Assembly: GCA_032821775.1 (NCBI GenBank)
Contig: JAVLRN010000011.1
Span: forward strand, 2,046,001 to 2,110,000
Length of the DNA: 64,000 bases
Direction: 5' to 3'
Origin: Sanguinoderma infundibulare
Lineage: Eukaryota; Basidiomycota; Agaricomycetes; Polyporales; Polyporaceae
Shown here: in pieces, positions 11,513 through 22,284 of the stretch
How the letters are laid out: each line of letters opens with the position of its first letter
Position numbering within the stretch: the first letter of the stretch is position 1
Made by a program: the position numbers and the translations under genes
The notes under the pieces: generated by a model
What the model was told of the DNA's origin: nothing
Database searches by the model: none
What the model saw: the letters and a program-made list of their open reading frames with translations, nothing else

Positions 11513-12584
11513 TAGTGAAGATCCCTTCTAAATGCGTTGCAACTGGCCCACTCCATCCAGCGCTGAATGTGACCTCGAGCCGAGCATTGAAACCTGAGTC
11601 CGAAATATCAATAGTCCTTGCAATGCTGAATCGAACCATATCATTACAAATCGCCAGGTTAGTAGATTCCGCATGGGCGTATAATGCGCCTCGCCAGGGC
11701 TTCCGATTCTATGCGGTCGATTTGGTGGGCAGTGACCGGGCACACTCAGGTACGTATCTCTGAGTCGCATCCCCCAGCTTGCGGGATTTCAGTTGGCCTC
11801 GACCCTTCGTGTGCGAATGATCCGCAGCGACAGTGGGCGTCGCTCATCAGTCTCACCTCTGTTCAAAAGTGCTTGTGTTTGTGGCCGACAACGGTTGAAC
11901 GAGATGTCCGGAGATCTTGGGCAGCGCCAGCCCCGGACGTCGTGGAACTGGGCTTTGGAACGGGCCCGAAGTGAAATGGCAATACACCCTGGAAATATCA
12001 GGATATCACTCGCATCGATTCAATGCGCAGTCCATGCCCCCGCAAAAAGACTGCTTATTCCTTGGGATCGATTTGTACGGCCTATCGCCCGCACGAACTC
12101 AGTCGATGACTTCGATCCATCCCGAGTTAGAAATGATAAGCCGACTAGCGGCATGATATCTGCTGAGAGCATGGGGAAATCCATAACTAAGCGGGTGTTA
12201 ACAGCATCCACTGATTCTACTACGAATATATTACCCGAGTCTGGGGACGTAGACTAACGATGTACCTGATATCTAACGAAGGTGACACAGGTGGACAGCA
12301 AACAGATTAAGCAACATTGACGGCAGGAGCGTTGTCAAGCCAAATCGACATGTCAAGTACAGGAGACTTATAAGAGTAACACAATGATGCACGAGGAATA
12401 ATAGCAAATAACGAGAGGGCAACATTAGAGCGTAGCGGAGAGCGACAGACGTGGGTATGTATACAAATGCGAGGGAGACGGAAAGAAAGCACAGCGACTG
12501 GGATATGGTAGAACGTGAGGGAGAACGTCTGCGGAGGCATGTGAGCTTGAATGCTAGCAAGAGTTGCTCGTATACACGCACCAT
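11513..12584. other. Intergenic, lower-GC stretch without a called gene
   Basis: A 154-codon plus-strand open frame (11793-12257) exists but has no ATG at its 5' end, no family resemblance and unremarkable codon use. The 12.3-12.58 kb part is probably the 3' flank of the minus-strand gene that ends at 12585. Confidence 0.4.
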
Positions 12585-12896
12585 CTAGAAGATGAGCTCG
12601 TCCCATTGCGTGAGTCTGGGTGCACTGGGCGATTGGCCCTGTGGGACGCCGAATGCCGGGAAACTCGCCGATGAATTGGTTGGAGGGAACCGTAGTAGGT
12701 CCGCCCATTCTTTTGCCGCCCTCTCCCTCTCGTCGAGGGTCTGAAGATCTGAAAATATTGTCCGGGTGTTGTTCCTTGGGATGGTGGGTGTCGTCGGGAG
12801 ACCCGCATTCTCATCGTTCTCGACCATGTCGACCGACAAGTCATGAGCGTCCCGGGCGCGAACCGGGAGGCGTGCGTCGTTACGGGCGGTCGCCAT
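12585..12896 (-). CDS. Small conserved-looking hypothetical protein, 103 aa
   Basis: I do not recognise this gene. A single exon runs from an ATG at 12896-12894 to TAG at 12587-12585. The protein is hydrophilic. Its N-terminal third is Arg/Asp-rich (DARLPVRARDAHDLSVDMVE), then come a Thr/Pro segment (TTPTIPRNNTRTIF), an amphipathic helix (DLQTLDERERAAKEWADLL) and a short aromatic C-terminus ending WDELIF. Dense charged residues, the helical block and very GC-rich third positions argue for a real protein. The Pro-Thr stretch could be a phosphorylated linker. There is no signal peptide or membrane segment. Upstream on its own strand lies a GAGTGA-repeat-rich promoter-like tract (about 12957-12985 on the plus strand). 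Confidence 0.6.
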   Translation of the reverse strand: MATARNDARLPVRARDAHDLSVDMVENDENAGLPTTPTIPRNNTRTIFSDLQTLDERERAAKEWADLLRFPPTNSSASFPAFGVPQGQSPSAPRLTQWDELIF

Positions 12897-14927
12897 TTGA
12901 TTATAGACGTGTAGAGGGGGTGTGTGAGAGGGAGTGGAAGGATCGGCGACGACGATGGTGGTGAGAGTGAGAGTGAGAGTGCAAGTGGAGACGGGCAAAC
13001 GCTTAAGAGCGCGCGCTAACTGCCTTGGTGTCCCAAGTCCGCGGGGCCGTGTTTTGCCATGTTGTGCCGCCATCCTTGGTCCACCACGGCAAAAAAGCTT
13101 TCCCGGACAAACAAATATTTGCTCGCCCTCCACAGGGAGGGATTAGGTGTCCCCAAAGGTCTAGGATAATTTCGGGATCGACCTGTGTGCACTGGGTCAG
13201 ATAACGTCTTGCGGTATGCGCCCGACAGATGTACCTACCCATATATCGCACTTATTCAACGGCGATGACCCATCAGAACTCGTATTTAGTTAATGGTGAA
13301 CAGGCCTACCTGATGCTGAGGGGAGGGAGGCAACAAGTTCAAAGTTTCGAGCACCTATCGTGCTGCACTGGTTTCATGGAGTATCCACGTCGTTCGGCTC
13401 CCTCGTTCGATTTTCTATGAGATAATTAGGGTCCCAAGCTCCTCATTAATTCGCCGATGTCGCCGACTTTGGCGGCAGTGTACTTGCAGGCATTTACGTA
13501 ACAAGCCCTTAACAGGCACAATAGGCTTCACTGCGGCATAGTGCACGCAGGAGCGACTTGTGTGTGCGTAGATTCACTGATATTGTGGGCATTACCTACC
13601 AGACGGGGCAAACCACGTCAGCGCAACCCTTCAATGGATACCACAGCATTAATCGCAAGGATACAACGGCTCAAAGAAGTGCTATCACGAATCTACCATA
13701 TTCTGGGAGGTACCTATTGTGCCGTTTAGAAGTACATTGGTCTTTAAGACGGTTGCGTTAGGTATTCGACATGACTAACACACGGAATGATACATGTACA
13801 GACGAATAGACGGCTACAATTGTACAATAGCGTATAGTCGGATGCGAGGGAACTTGGCAAAAACTTGAGCAGGAACAGACGTACGTTGTTGATTTCACGT
13901 GCCATGCAGCGCTACTGCGCAGAAGCGCCACGCCACTCGAGGGCTTCGCTATTGTCGAATCGGAATTGATGTACGACCACGCCTGACCAGTCCGCCAAAA
14001 CGCGGACAGTGGGGGCTGAGAGGCCTGACTTATTGTCTAGACGGCCTATGTCATATAATAGTGAGTGGCGAGCAATATCGCGAGACAATGAACTCCCCTC
14101 CGAGTATGGCGCCGCCCGCCGCGGCATGCAGCAGCGAAAGCTTCATGGCTGTTCGAACCTCGCCGGATGAAGCTAAAGCCGAGCAGCCGTTGCAACGACG
14201 GGCGGTGCAAAGGTATAAGGCAGCCACTTCTCCAGAAGGTGCCGCCGGATTCAGGTGTTATGCTCGTCCACCAAATTTGATGCGTTGCCTCGTCTCCCGG
14301 GAGACGCAGGTCCTGGTGGGATCTGGATCGTCTTCATCAGCGTGCGCCGTCCATAATATCCAGCCAAAAGGATCACTGACGCTCCCGACGCACAATGGCA
14401 ACATTTTACGAAGGTCCGCCACACGAGTTATTGGGTTATGAACCACTAGTGACTGGATGCCACGAAAACGTAGCGAAGTCTGGCGCATCTCCCAAGTTGA
14501 ACGGCGCATCAGGGCCGAATATCCATCCAGGAGCGCATATGAAAATGTTGCTTTGTCCGCTCGCCGCCCGGTGCTTGGGGGACAAAACAAAAAAGTGTTG
14601 CCAGATAAGGGAAAATTGTTGACGTCCATGCGAGCGCAAAAGAACCCTTGCATGGGCCAAAGCGGTCATTTCAAACAAAGAGGAGCCACAAAGTAGAGCG
14701 CTTGATGCGACAAAGCGTTCCTGCTCCGAAAGCTATTTGAGCGCAGACAGCGCGTACGCGTTGACCACATACCTTTCCTACGTTCCAACTCCTCCCAGCC
14801 CTTCTCTAGCCCTAGCGCAGCGTTTGCGACCTCAACCTACGTTTTTGCTGAGAGCGATAGGTGAGCAGGACGACCTTTTCGCGAGTCAACCACCAACCAA
14901 GTGACTCACTTCGATGAATTAGACAAG
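12897..14927. other. Intergenic region, no convincing gene
   Basis: A 180-codon plus-strand frame (13899-14441) and a 131-codon minus-strand frame (14258-14653) overlap each other. Neither has a family signature or a good start. About 14.70-14.93 kb is probably the promoter and 5' leader of the next gene. Confidence 0.4.
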
Positions 14928-15974
14928 ATGGCGAAGCTCACCAAGAAAGACCTTGACAAGATCGTTGCCCTCCATCCCGACTCCGGCCGTATCACGGCTA
15001 CCACCACCCCCAATGGCCAGGGTTACCACCTTCGTTGGAATTATGAGACCTATGACCCGGCATACTCGGATGGAAGCCTCACATCGCAGGACGATGACGG
15101 AGACAGCGTGATGGGTGACGCAACCGGCGATGCCTATGGGTCGGACGACACCATGGACGAGGACCAAGATATGGACGTGAAGGACGAGACCGACTCTGAG
15201 ATGGACACTGAGGGCGATACCGACGACGAGGACGGACGCCCCCGCACGCCAACTCCCTTTGGCCGCTTCGACCCCGGCTCGGTCATCCTCACCCCAAACA
15301 AGAACAAGCCGCGCGGCGCCGTCCCCGCTCAGCTCGCTCACGGGGACTCCATCCCCGCGAACCACCGCCCCAACGCAGGGATCGACGACCTTGTCCACCT
15401 CATGCGCGACCGCTCGCTGCAGAGCCCTGTAAAGCGGTCCGCCATGAAGCCTGGCAACGACAGCAGGCGCCCCAACCGCAAGGGGAAGCAGAAGCAGGTG
15501 GTCTTCGTCACGCCCTCTAACTCCTCCGAGTCGTCCGCGGAGAACGTCGTCCCGCAGCCACAGGTGGGTGTGGCAGGACCATCTAGACAGCGGTTGTCGC
15601 GCCAGAAGCGCCCCGAAGCGAAGGCTCCCCTCGCCGACATGAACGGGCTAGTGGAGATGAAGTCCGTACGCTGGTTCCGCGATGCGACGGGTGCGCTCGT
15701 GCGCTCCGGCTCGCAGCCTCCAGACTACTACTACGCAGCCAGGTTCATAGCCGTCCAGCCGCCGCGCTTCGACCCCGCACGCCTGCCTCCGGTCCCGGAG
15801 TCGCAGAAGATCAGGCGGACGGACACGGAGCCTCTGAGCGACGATGAGTCGCGTCAGCGCGTAGAGCCGGTCAAGCGCGAGCCGGAGCCGGAGCCTGAGT
15901 CAGAGGAGGAGGTGGTCCCCCCGCCGAAACCCCTTCCGAGGAGGAGCGCTAGGATTGCGGCGAAGCGAGCTTAA
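14928..15974 (+). CDS. Acidic, disordered, probably nuclear protein, 348 aa
   Basis: I do not recognise a named family. This is a single exon. The ATG at 14928 is preferred over the in-frame GTG at 14901 because it is the first true ATG and starts MAKLTKKDLDKIV, a helical block. Residues 1-45 look folded (GRITATTTPNGQGYHLRWNY). Residues about 55-105 form a very acidic tract of Asp/Glu with Met and Thr (for example DEDQDMDVKDETDSEMDTEG). The middle is basic and Ser/Pro-rich. A short ordered block VEMKSVRWFRDATGALVRSG sits near residue 250. The C-terminus is PRRSARIAAKRA, a nuclear-localisation-like tail. The layout suggests a chromatin- or RNA-associated factor, which is inference only. Confidence 0.75.
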   Translation: MAKLTKKDLDKIVALHPDSGRITATTTPNGQGYHLRWNYETYDPAYSDGSLTSQDDDGDSVMGDATGDAYGSDDTMDEDQDMDVKDETDSEMDTEGDTDDEDGRPRTPTPFGRFDPGSVILTPNKNKPRGAVPAQLAHGDSIPANHRPNAGIDDLVHLMRDRSLQSPVKRSAMKPGNDSRRPNRKGKQKQVVFVTPSNSSESSAENVVPQPQVGVAGPSRQRLSRQKRPEAKAPLADMNGLVEMKSVRWFRDATGALVRSGSQPPDYYYAARFIAVQPPRFDPARLPPVPESQKIRRTDTEPLSDDESRQRVEPVKREPEPEPESEEEVVPPPKPLPRRSARIAAKRA

Positions 15975-16923
15975 TCGGTTGAGTTTTATCTCATCCTATA
16001 CATTCCTTAATCAGCGATCTGTTTTCTTGCTTTTGGATGGACGTGTATGTTGTGTATCTATGACTCGCCTATGTGTATGCCTATGCTCATCTCTCGATGT
16101 CTGAATGTGTATTGTATTGTGAATTCTTCTCCTACAATGATACATCCCACGCTCCTTGGCTTTTCGTGGACAGGCGTGACCATTCAGGAGTTCGAGGGTA
16201 ACGACACGTCGGTACGCGAAGCTGGTACCGCGGGAAGAGAGCTGTTGCTTGACGAGAGAGAGCTGCGAGGAAAGGCTGTATGCTTCGGTCAGTTTGCGGA
16301 GGGACGTGGTCATCGTACGTAGGGTGGTGGTGCTGAGCCGTCCACGCTCCTTGTGAACCTACGTCCGACGACAAAATCTCGCTGTTCCGTCCAATGAGCG
16401 TTCCTCATCGCCCTCCGATGAGATGTATGTTCACTCACACCAACAGTTGGGATTGGGCATGTCGTATGCTCGCAAAACGCGCACTAGGCCGAGCCCGCAA
16501 ACACGTTTCACTTCATCTAGGGCTAATAAAGGACATTCCTATGTAGATGCTCCCGAACGACAAGCAGGAAGACTTAGGCGACGTACACGCTGAGTGCGGA
16601 GGACCATGTACCCTCCAGTCGCACGACGGGGCGTAATGGTTATACAATCAAAGCAGGAGCAGTACGAGACCAGTGAAATCCAGACTGGGACGGGTAGCGG
16701 CACGACGAAGAGGAGGACTTGAAGAGTCGGGCGTTGGGCGTCGGGGTGTCGCCAACATCGGCGCTGGCGTGAGGCGGAGGCGCCCCATCTGATTGGGCGG
16801 CCGCGCAGTCGGCAAAAGCCGCGAGGTCCGGGGAACGGGAAATGGAGTCCCGTTTCACGCGGTTTCTTGCTCATCGTCCTCGACGCTGACCACTCCTTCA
16901 GGGGCGTCCTCCAGGCGTCCTCT
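15975..16923. other. Intergenic region upstream of PEX13
   Basis: No gene is seen. It contains the 3' flank of the acidic-protein gene and the PEX13 promoter. The minus-strand frames here are antisense artefacts or lack starts. Confidence 0.5.
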
Positions 16924-18175
16924 ATGCCTTCTCCTCCAAAGCCTTGGGAGCGGGGTGCCGCCGCCGTTGCCGCATCCCCCGCCGCAGCTTCGTCAGCCCC
17001 GGCGCCCACAACAGCGACTCAAGCAGCAACCATTGCTGCAGCGCCTTCTACTTCCGCACCTCCCGCCGTCCCCGCACGACCCGCCGCCTTCTCGGCGGCG
17101 ACGACCTCTGCTCTGCCAACAACTACGACTGCGCTTAACAGCTCCTTCTCCTCGCCTTACTCCTCTTATTCTCCCTATCGTTATGGCTCTACCTTTGGTT
17201 CTTCCTACTCACCGTACGGCATGAACAGCATGTACGGCGGCGGCATGGGCTACGGAGGCTACGGTGGATACGGCGGGTACGGCATGAACTCGATGTACGG
17301 CGGTATGCCAGGCATGTATGGAGGCATGGCCGGCCCTGGCCCCTTTGACCCCAACAATCCCTCGCTCTCCCAGACCCTCGAGTCTACGACCCAGCACACC
17401 TTCGCCCTCCTGCACTCCATCGTCCAGACCTTCTCCGGCGTCGCCCAGATGCTCGAGAGCACGTTCATGGCCACCCACTCGTCCTTCTTCGCCATGGTCG
17501 GTGTCGTTGAGCAGTTCGGCCAGCTCCGCAATGCTCTCGGCAGCGTCCTCGGCCTCTTCGGCCTTGTACGATGGTTGCGCGACCTGCTCTCGGGGCGGTC
17601 GTCGCAGCAGGGCGCGATGCGCGGCGAATTCCGCGACTTCGTCAACGGGCGGCCCGTCCAAGGACCGCTGCAGCCCCCCGCGCCCAAGGCGAGCAAGAAG
17701 CCGCTCATTATCTTCCTCCTCGCCATCTTCGGCGTGCCGTATGCGATGCACAAGCTCATCAAGCTCATCACCGAGCGCCAGCAGGCGCAGATGGCGGCCG
17801 GGCAGCTCCAGGGCCCACTTCCACCGCTGGACCCTTCGCAGCTCACGTTCGCGCGGGCACTCTATCAATTTGACGCGAGCTCGCCGGCGGAGCTGTCGCT
17901 GAAGGAAAACGAGATCGTGGCGATCATGGGCAGGCTCGACCCTGCGACTGGGGCGGAGGTTGATCCGAGGATTGAGGTGCGTTACCAGACCACTGACGCT
18001 TGTATTCTCCAACCACCGCTCACATGTTCCCTTGTTCTGTCGACAGGTTGAGGGAAGCGAGTGGTGGAAAGGAAGGACGCGGGAAGGACGGGAAGGCTGG
18101 TTCCCGAAGAAATGGGTGCAGGTCTTGGAGAGGCGAAAACCGGTTGAAAACGGCGAAGTGAAGAAGGTCGAGTGA
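16924..18175 (+). CDS. PEX13: Peroxisomal membrane protein Pex13 (peroxin-13)
   Basis: This is a component of the peroxisomal docking complex that recruits the receptor Pex5 and partner Pex14 for matrix-protein import. Exons are 16924-17976 and 18047-18175 (393 aa), with a 70-nt intron splitting the SH3 domain in phase 0. The layout is typical. An Ala/Pro/Ser-rich N-terminus is followed by a Tyr/Gly/Met-rich repeat (GMGYGGYGGYGGYGMNSMYGG, about residues 105-135). The Pex13 N-terminal domain follows (TLESTTQHTFALLHSIVQTF, VVEQFGQLRNALGSV). A transmembrane segment (PLIIFLLAIFGVPYAMHKLI, about 260-279) precedes a cytosolic SH3 domain (about 305-380) with ALYQFDA, ELSLKENE, EWWKGR and GWFPKKWV. 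The ATG at 16924 is the first Met in frame. Confidence 0.94.
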
Positions 18176-19991
18176 GCGAACCCCCTTCTTTCCCCCACCG
18201 TTCGGGCATTTCTATTGCTTTCCTTCCTTCTGCCCTCCCTCGTGGTGCGCCGCATGGTCTTTTCATTTCTACTCCCGCTCTTGGTCGTTTCCATCGTGTG
18301 ACATGTAATTTGAGGGACGGACGGACTATTGCCTTGTACCACATAGTCTACAAAATTTGTATGCGACTTGCTTGGAGCAGGAGCTGAGCGGGCTTTGGAG
18401 AGGAACGGTGGGTCGTGCAACATCGCGCCGCAATCCTCCAGCTTTTGAGCAACCATACGCACAGGCTGTGACACGGATTGTGCGGCTTGGGACGAGAGCG
18501 TTCCGGTGGTTGAGAGTTGGAGAGTTTGAAGAAGCTTCGGTCCTCTTCGGACATGGACAACTTGTCTTCGCTCACGTGTAGGGGGTGTGCCAGCCCTGAG
18601 AGGAAGATCCCGGATTAGAGATGACACGGGTCCTCGGCAACGCACCTGTGGGGCGCAAGGAGGTCATCGGTGAGAGGGGGTGAATAGAATGGGAAAAGGT
18701 TCACCACCAACGCAGATCCCGGCATCGCAGCACCGGCAGGGTCTCCCGTGAGTGACGGGCACGCACTGGGCACGGTCGGCGTGCGAGGACAAATGGGTAA
18801 ACAACAAGAACGTTCGGGGAATGTACAAGATCAGAAAGCATCTAGGCGCATAAGTACAGTGTGTGTATATAAGGCGAGTTTGACGCCCAGCTGTCCGAGG
18901 GTTACCCCAACGCTTCCTTGTCCCAACCACTTCGGGAGGACTTGCTCTCGTTCCTCATCCTCAGCTCCTCGAACACTTACATCTCGACCACCTTCACGTC
19001 CCCATTGCCTCCGAGCACCCCGGGAACCACCGCATGGTCAAAAACTAGCGCAGCCCCAACGAGACAGCGCAGTTCGTCACCACTGGGACTCATAACCGAC
19101 ACCAAAAACCAAAAATCGGTCCATCATACACTCACGAAGGTCCAAAGCATCCCCCGAACACCCACCAACGTCCTCCAAACCCGAACCTAGCACTTCCCCG
19201 ACCCGGCGTGTCGAACAAAGATCCCAATCGAAGTCGGCGAAAAATGGATAAAGATGGTTGACGAGAGTTCAGTGACGGTCCCAGGCAAGTCTCTCGCACC
19301 CGATGAGTCTCCGCGAGCCATTCTGAACGTTGTGTAGCGTCGTATGCGCCAGGCAACTTTCCAAGTTCAACACGTCGCGAAGCGCCGAGCTTAGCGATGT
19401 GTGGGCGTTAGCGCCGGGAACAATAAGGTTTCGTGCGCGCGCTCTTCGTCGCCAAGGGCACAACGAGTGCGCAACGTGGTGCGTACTGAGGTTGTTTCAG
19501 TGTTCCCGGAATACACTGCGGGACGTACAGAAATTCGGAATTCGTGATCGCCGACGGTGTCGACACGCCGCGACGGACTCACCTGCGCGATGACCCCGGC
19601 TTCCCTCATGCGCGCGTTCGTTCAGATCTCGAGTGCATCAGGCGTGCGCTCGTCTGCAGGGATGAACGGCCTAGCACAGCGCATGCGGGATGTCGGGAGA
19701 TGCGCAGGATGTGTTATCGGTATGCAGTCCGGCTCGTATCTGCAGAGCAGAACGGGTCAACACTACCGGTGGTTAGGATTCATGTCTGGGACGCTTTCCA
19801 GCATGATCATCTGATGTCAATGGGGATGGATGCCATCTCCTGTTGTTTGGGCTCCCTGGTGGAGCCTTGTCGGCAGTTTACTTCCCAGGGGTCCAAAGAA
19901 TATATTATTCTTCATCGATAGTGGCCTACGAGACCGCGCGTCGGGCGAAGCGTGCTCATCCGAGAGAGGAAAATCTCAGAGCATTCTTGTG
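18176..19991. other. Gene-poor region downstream of PEX13
   Basis: The first few hundred bases are probably the PEX13 3' flank. No frame in the remainder has both a start and a protein-like composition. Confidence 0.45.
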
Positions 19992-20261
19992 CGACTTAAC
20001 GTGTCCAGACCATTTCCAGAAGGACAGGAGGGAAAGTCCGTGTCAGGAATCGGAAAGACACGTTACGTTGCACCAGCATTGCTGCTGGATTCCTCCACAT
20101 CAAGCAAAGGACTTTGCCCGCCGTGCTGCTACAACATTCAACAGCACGGCGGGCAAACCCTCCTAGCCGACGCAAATAATCTCGCGGGCCGCTTAACGTG
20201 TCCATATCGTTTCCCCAAGAACAAAGAGGGCGACAAAGGGGCGCAGGGACACGTTAAGTCG
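19992..20261. repeat. Nested palindromic element with terminal inverted repeats
   Basis: The 15-mer CGACTTAACGTGTCC at 19992-20006 recurs as its exact inverse, GGACACGTTAAGTCG, at 20247-20261. The core CTTAACGTGTCC appears again in direct orientation at 20192-20203, and a shorter inverse AGACACGTTA lies near 20057-20066. Each inner pair could fold into its own stem. Near the centre is a perfect 16-bp hairpin (arms 20113-20128 and 20142-20157). The layout resembles a small non-autonomous inverted-repeat transposon or a structured RNA. I could not identify a target-site duplication. The 183-codon open frame running through it is best read as incidental. Confidence 0.6.
20113..20157. repeat. Perfect 16-bp hairpin with 13-nt loop
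   Basis: The left arm TTTGCCCGCCGTGCTG pairs without mismatch with CAGCACGGCGGGCAAA, separated by 13 nt. The stem is GC-rich. A CTAG tetramer follows five bases after the right arm. It lies at the centre of the nested inverted repeat at 19992-20261. Confidence 0.85.
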
Positions 20262-21338
20262 AGCGTTGCAGGAGGCACCCACCCTCTAGCGTGGTTGTCT
20301 CGGTATGCAAAACGCAATTCTCGAGTAGTGGTCTTCAAAGTTGGTTTGGTAGCGGGCTCAGTTCCCTATCAACATACGTGAGGAAGGACGTTGGGCATGA
20401 AGGTAGGATGCTTACTGTTGGTTACACAGGTGTATCGTCAAGACTAGCGCACAGGTTCGTTGACCGCGATAGCGAGTGGTGACGACGCTGAACACTCTGA
20501 CGATCGTTAATTCAGGGTTTGACCAGGATGTGAACGATGACTGCTCACTTATTCTCGGTATACAGGTACCCTCTCTCGTCGAACGGCCCTGAAAACAGAT
20601 CACACGTGATGAGTTCGCAAGAGACGGCAGGATGCAGTTTCGACAAAACGCCAGAAGACGTACACCCAAATTCTTGAGCCTGCGGTGACTCGGTCCTCCA
20701 GTGCGTTCCAGCTCTTGACGTTGGTTCATTATCGTTTGACATCCGGCAGACTGAATCGCCCCCACCCGGCAGTGCGCTCCATGCGTAAAGTGGAGATATG
20801 GCCCGCCACATGCACGCGATGTGGCCGGAACCTGCACGCCATAGAGCAAGTTGAACAATGAGTTGGCGCCCGGAACTCGCTCGAGTGGCGCACTCACCCA
20901 CGTCGTCGAAATGAACAGTCCGCCGTAGGATATCGTGCTGTGATATTGTGGCGTATGAACAGGCCGCCCGACGTATATATAGGATAGTTGCAGTACATAC
21001 CGTCTGGCTCTCGTGTCCTGATCTGGGTTCTGTGGTTGTCTTGATGTCTGGTCTGCTGGTTCTACTGCGGCTTGTTTGCTCTACAGACGCCGCGTGTGTC
21101 GGGCTCGGTGTGTATGTGCGAGAGAGTGAGAGAGATATCATGATAGAGTGTAGGGCTGTTGATGTGGGGAGAATCGGTCGAGCGCGTCCTCGTTCGTGGA
21201 ACTAGCATTGAAGGCATGCGTGAGGGCTGAAGGTGGGTACGACGACGGTAAGTCGGAGGAACAGGTCTCGAGTATGAACAGCTGACTTTTGGCAGGACTT
21301 AGGGAAACATTGGTCAGCGACCCACGTAACTACTAACC
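20262..21338. other. Gene-poor region, nothing recognised
   Basis: Short open frames occur on both strands, with none protein-like. A GAGAGTGAGAGAGAT microsatellite-like tract lies near 21121-21137. Confidence 0.4.
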
Positions 21339-21856
21339 CTACATAAAGGTAAGGTCCTGACACGATAATGTCCGACAGATGCGTGGTGAGCACGGAAGAG
21401 CTCGCTTCACGATGGGCTTCAGGAACTCACCTCCCCGCCCTTGTGGCCGCTCTCCCTTGCGCCTAGTCGCGGCTCTGGACTAAGGTGAGTCTTGCCTTGT
21501 GACATGATGTCGAAGGAATCGCCTGGTGCCGAGCCATTGATCCGAGTACAAGGATCTCGAATATCGGTGGTTTGGGACTTGGAAGCGGGTTGGCACGGTG
21601 GCTGACGGTCCGGACTCGTCGACGTCGAGGCGGGATGTGAGGGATGAAGTTGGGGAGCGAGTGTGCCAACCCGTCTCTCGTTGTGGTCAGTGCACGAAAT
21701 TCGAGCGACCACCCGGACGCGTTGGGGGCGTGACCGCGGTGGTGGAGCCGTTGGTGTCACACAGGCCTGGGTCCAGTCCCCGACCACGGCCTGCGGGTCG
21801 AGGGCTGCAATTGTGCCGTTGTCAGCGACTGGACAAAGGTCTAAGAAGCTGCCCAT
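21339..21856 (-). CDS. Candidate hypothetical gene, about 147 aa, two exons
   Basis: I do not recognise it. A minus-strand ATG (21856) opens MGSFLDLCPVADNGTIAALD and continues for 142 codons to an excellent donor (GAG|gtgagttcct, exon end 21431). Splicing to an acceptor at 21358-21357 (gtgtcag) adds five codons and a TAG (21341-21339) in frame. In the same frame, upstream of an in-frame TAA, there is another protein-like stretch (about 21870-22065). The true gene could therefore be larger and spliced differently. GC-rich DNA gives long open frames by chance, so confidence is low. Confidence 0.28.
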
Positions 21857-22284
21857 TGTGCGTTACTTTAGGTGGCCGTCCGGCTGAACAGTGATGCGGA
21901 TTACGTTGCGGGCGCTCATGGGTCCGCGGTGGCCCTCGAGGGCCAGTGCGGCACGGACGATGAGGGCACCCTCCATTCGTGCGCTGAGTACGAGAAATAT
22001 CCAGGCATATGGGGGCTGTCTGCCGCCTTGGTTGTATGCCCAGGGGAGGGCGATTGAGCATGTTTCAAGAGGGCTTCACTGTGCGGCGAGGAGGCCGCAA
22101 TTTGTAGAGCGGAGGGCCGCGGGGTACACTAGGAAAGTTTGCGATTGTTTTGGTCTGCGCTCCCGTTTTGAGGCCGGTTCGAGTTACTCTCCGCGCTTAT
22201 TTACCTGAGCATTCCGCACTCCCTCTACTCATCTCCAACGCACACTCCTCGTCCACACTCTTCGCTTTTGACACGTTATTCGAC

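Noticed and set aside
11793..12257. 154-codon plus-strand frame
   Set aside because: It begins at a TTG, has no family resemblance and sits in a lower-GC intergenic region.
13899..14653. Overlapping 180- and 131-codon frames on opposite strands
   Set aside because: Neither shows codon bias, domain or splice support, and chance is sufficient in GC-rich DNA.
17209..18645. 478-codon minus-strand open frame
   Set aside because: It is antisense to PEX13, whose identity is certain. The composition is that of a reversed coding strand.
19830..20381. 183-codon plus-strand frame
   Set aside because: It runs through the nested palindrome, so its sequence is dictated by inverted repeats. No protein character is seen.
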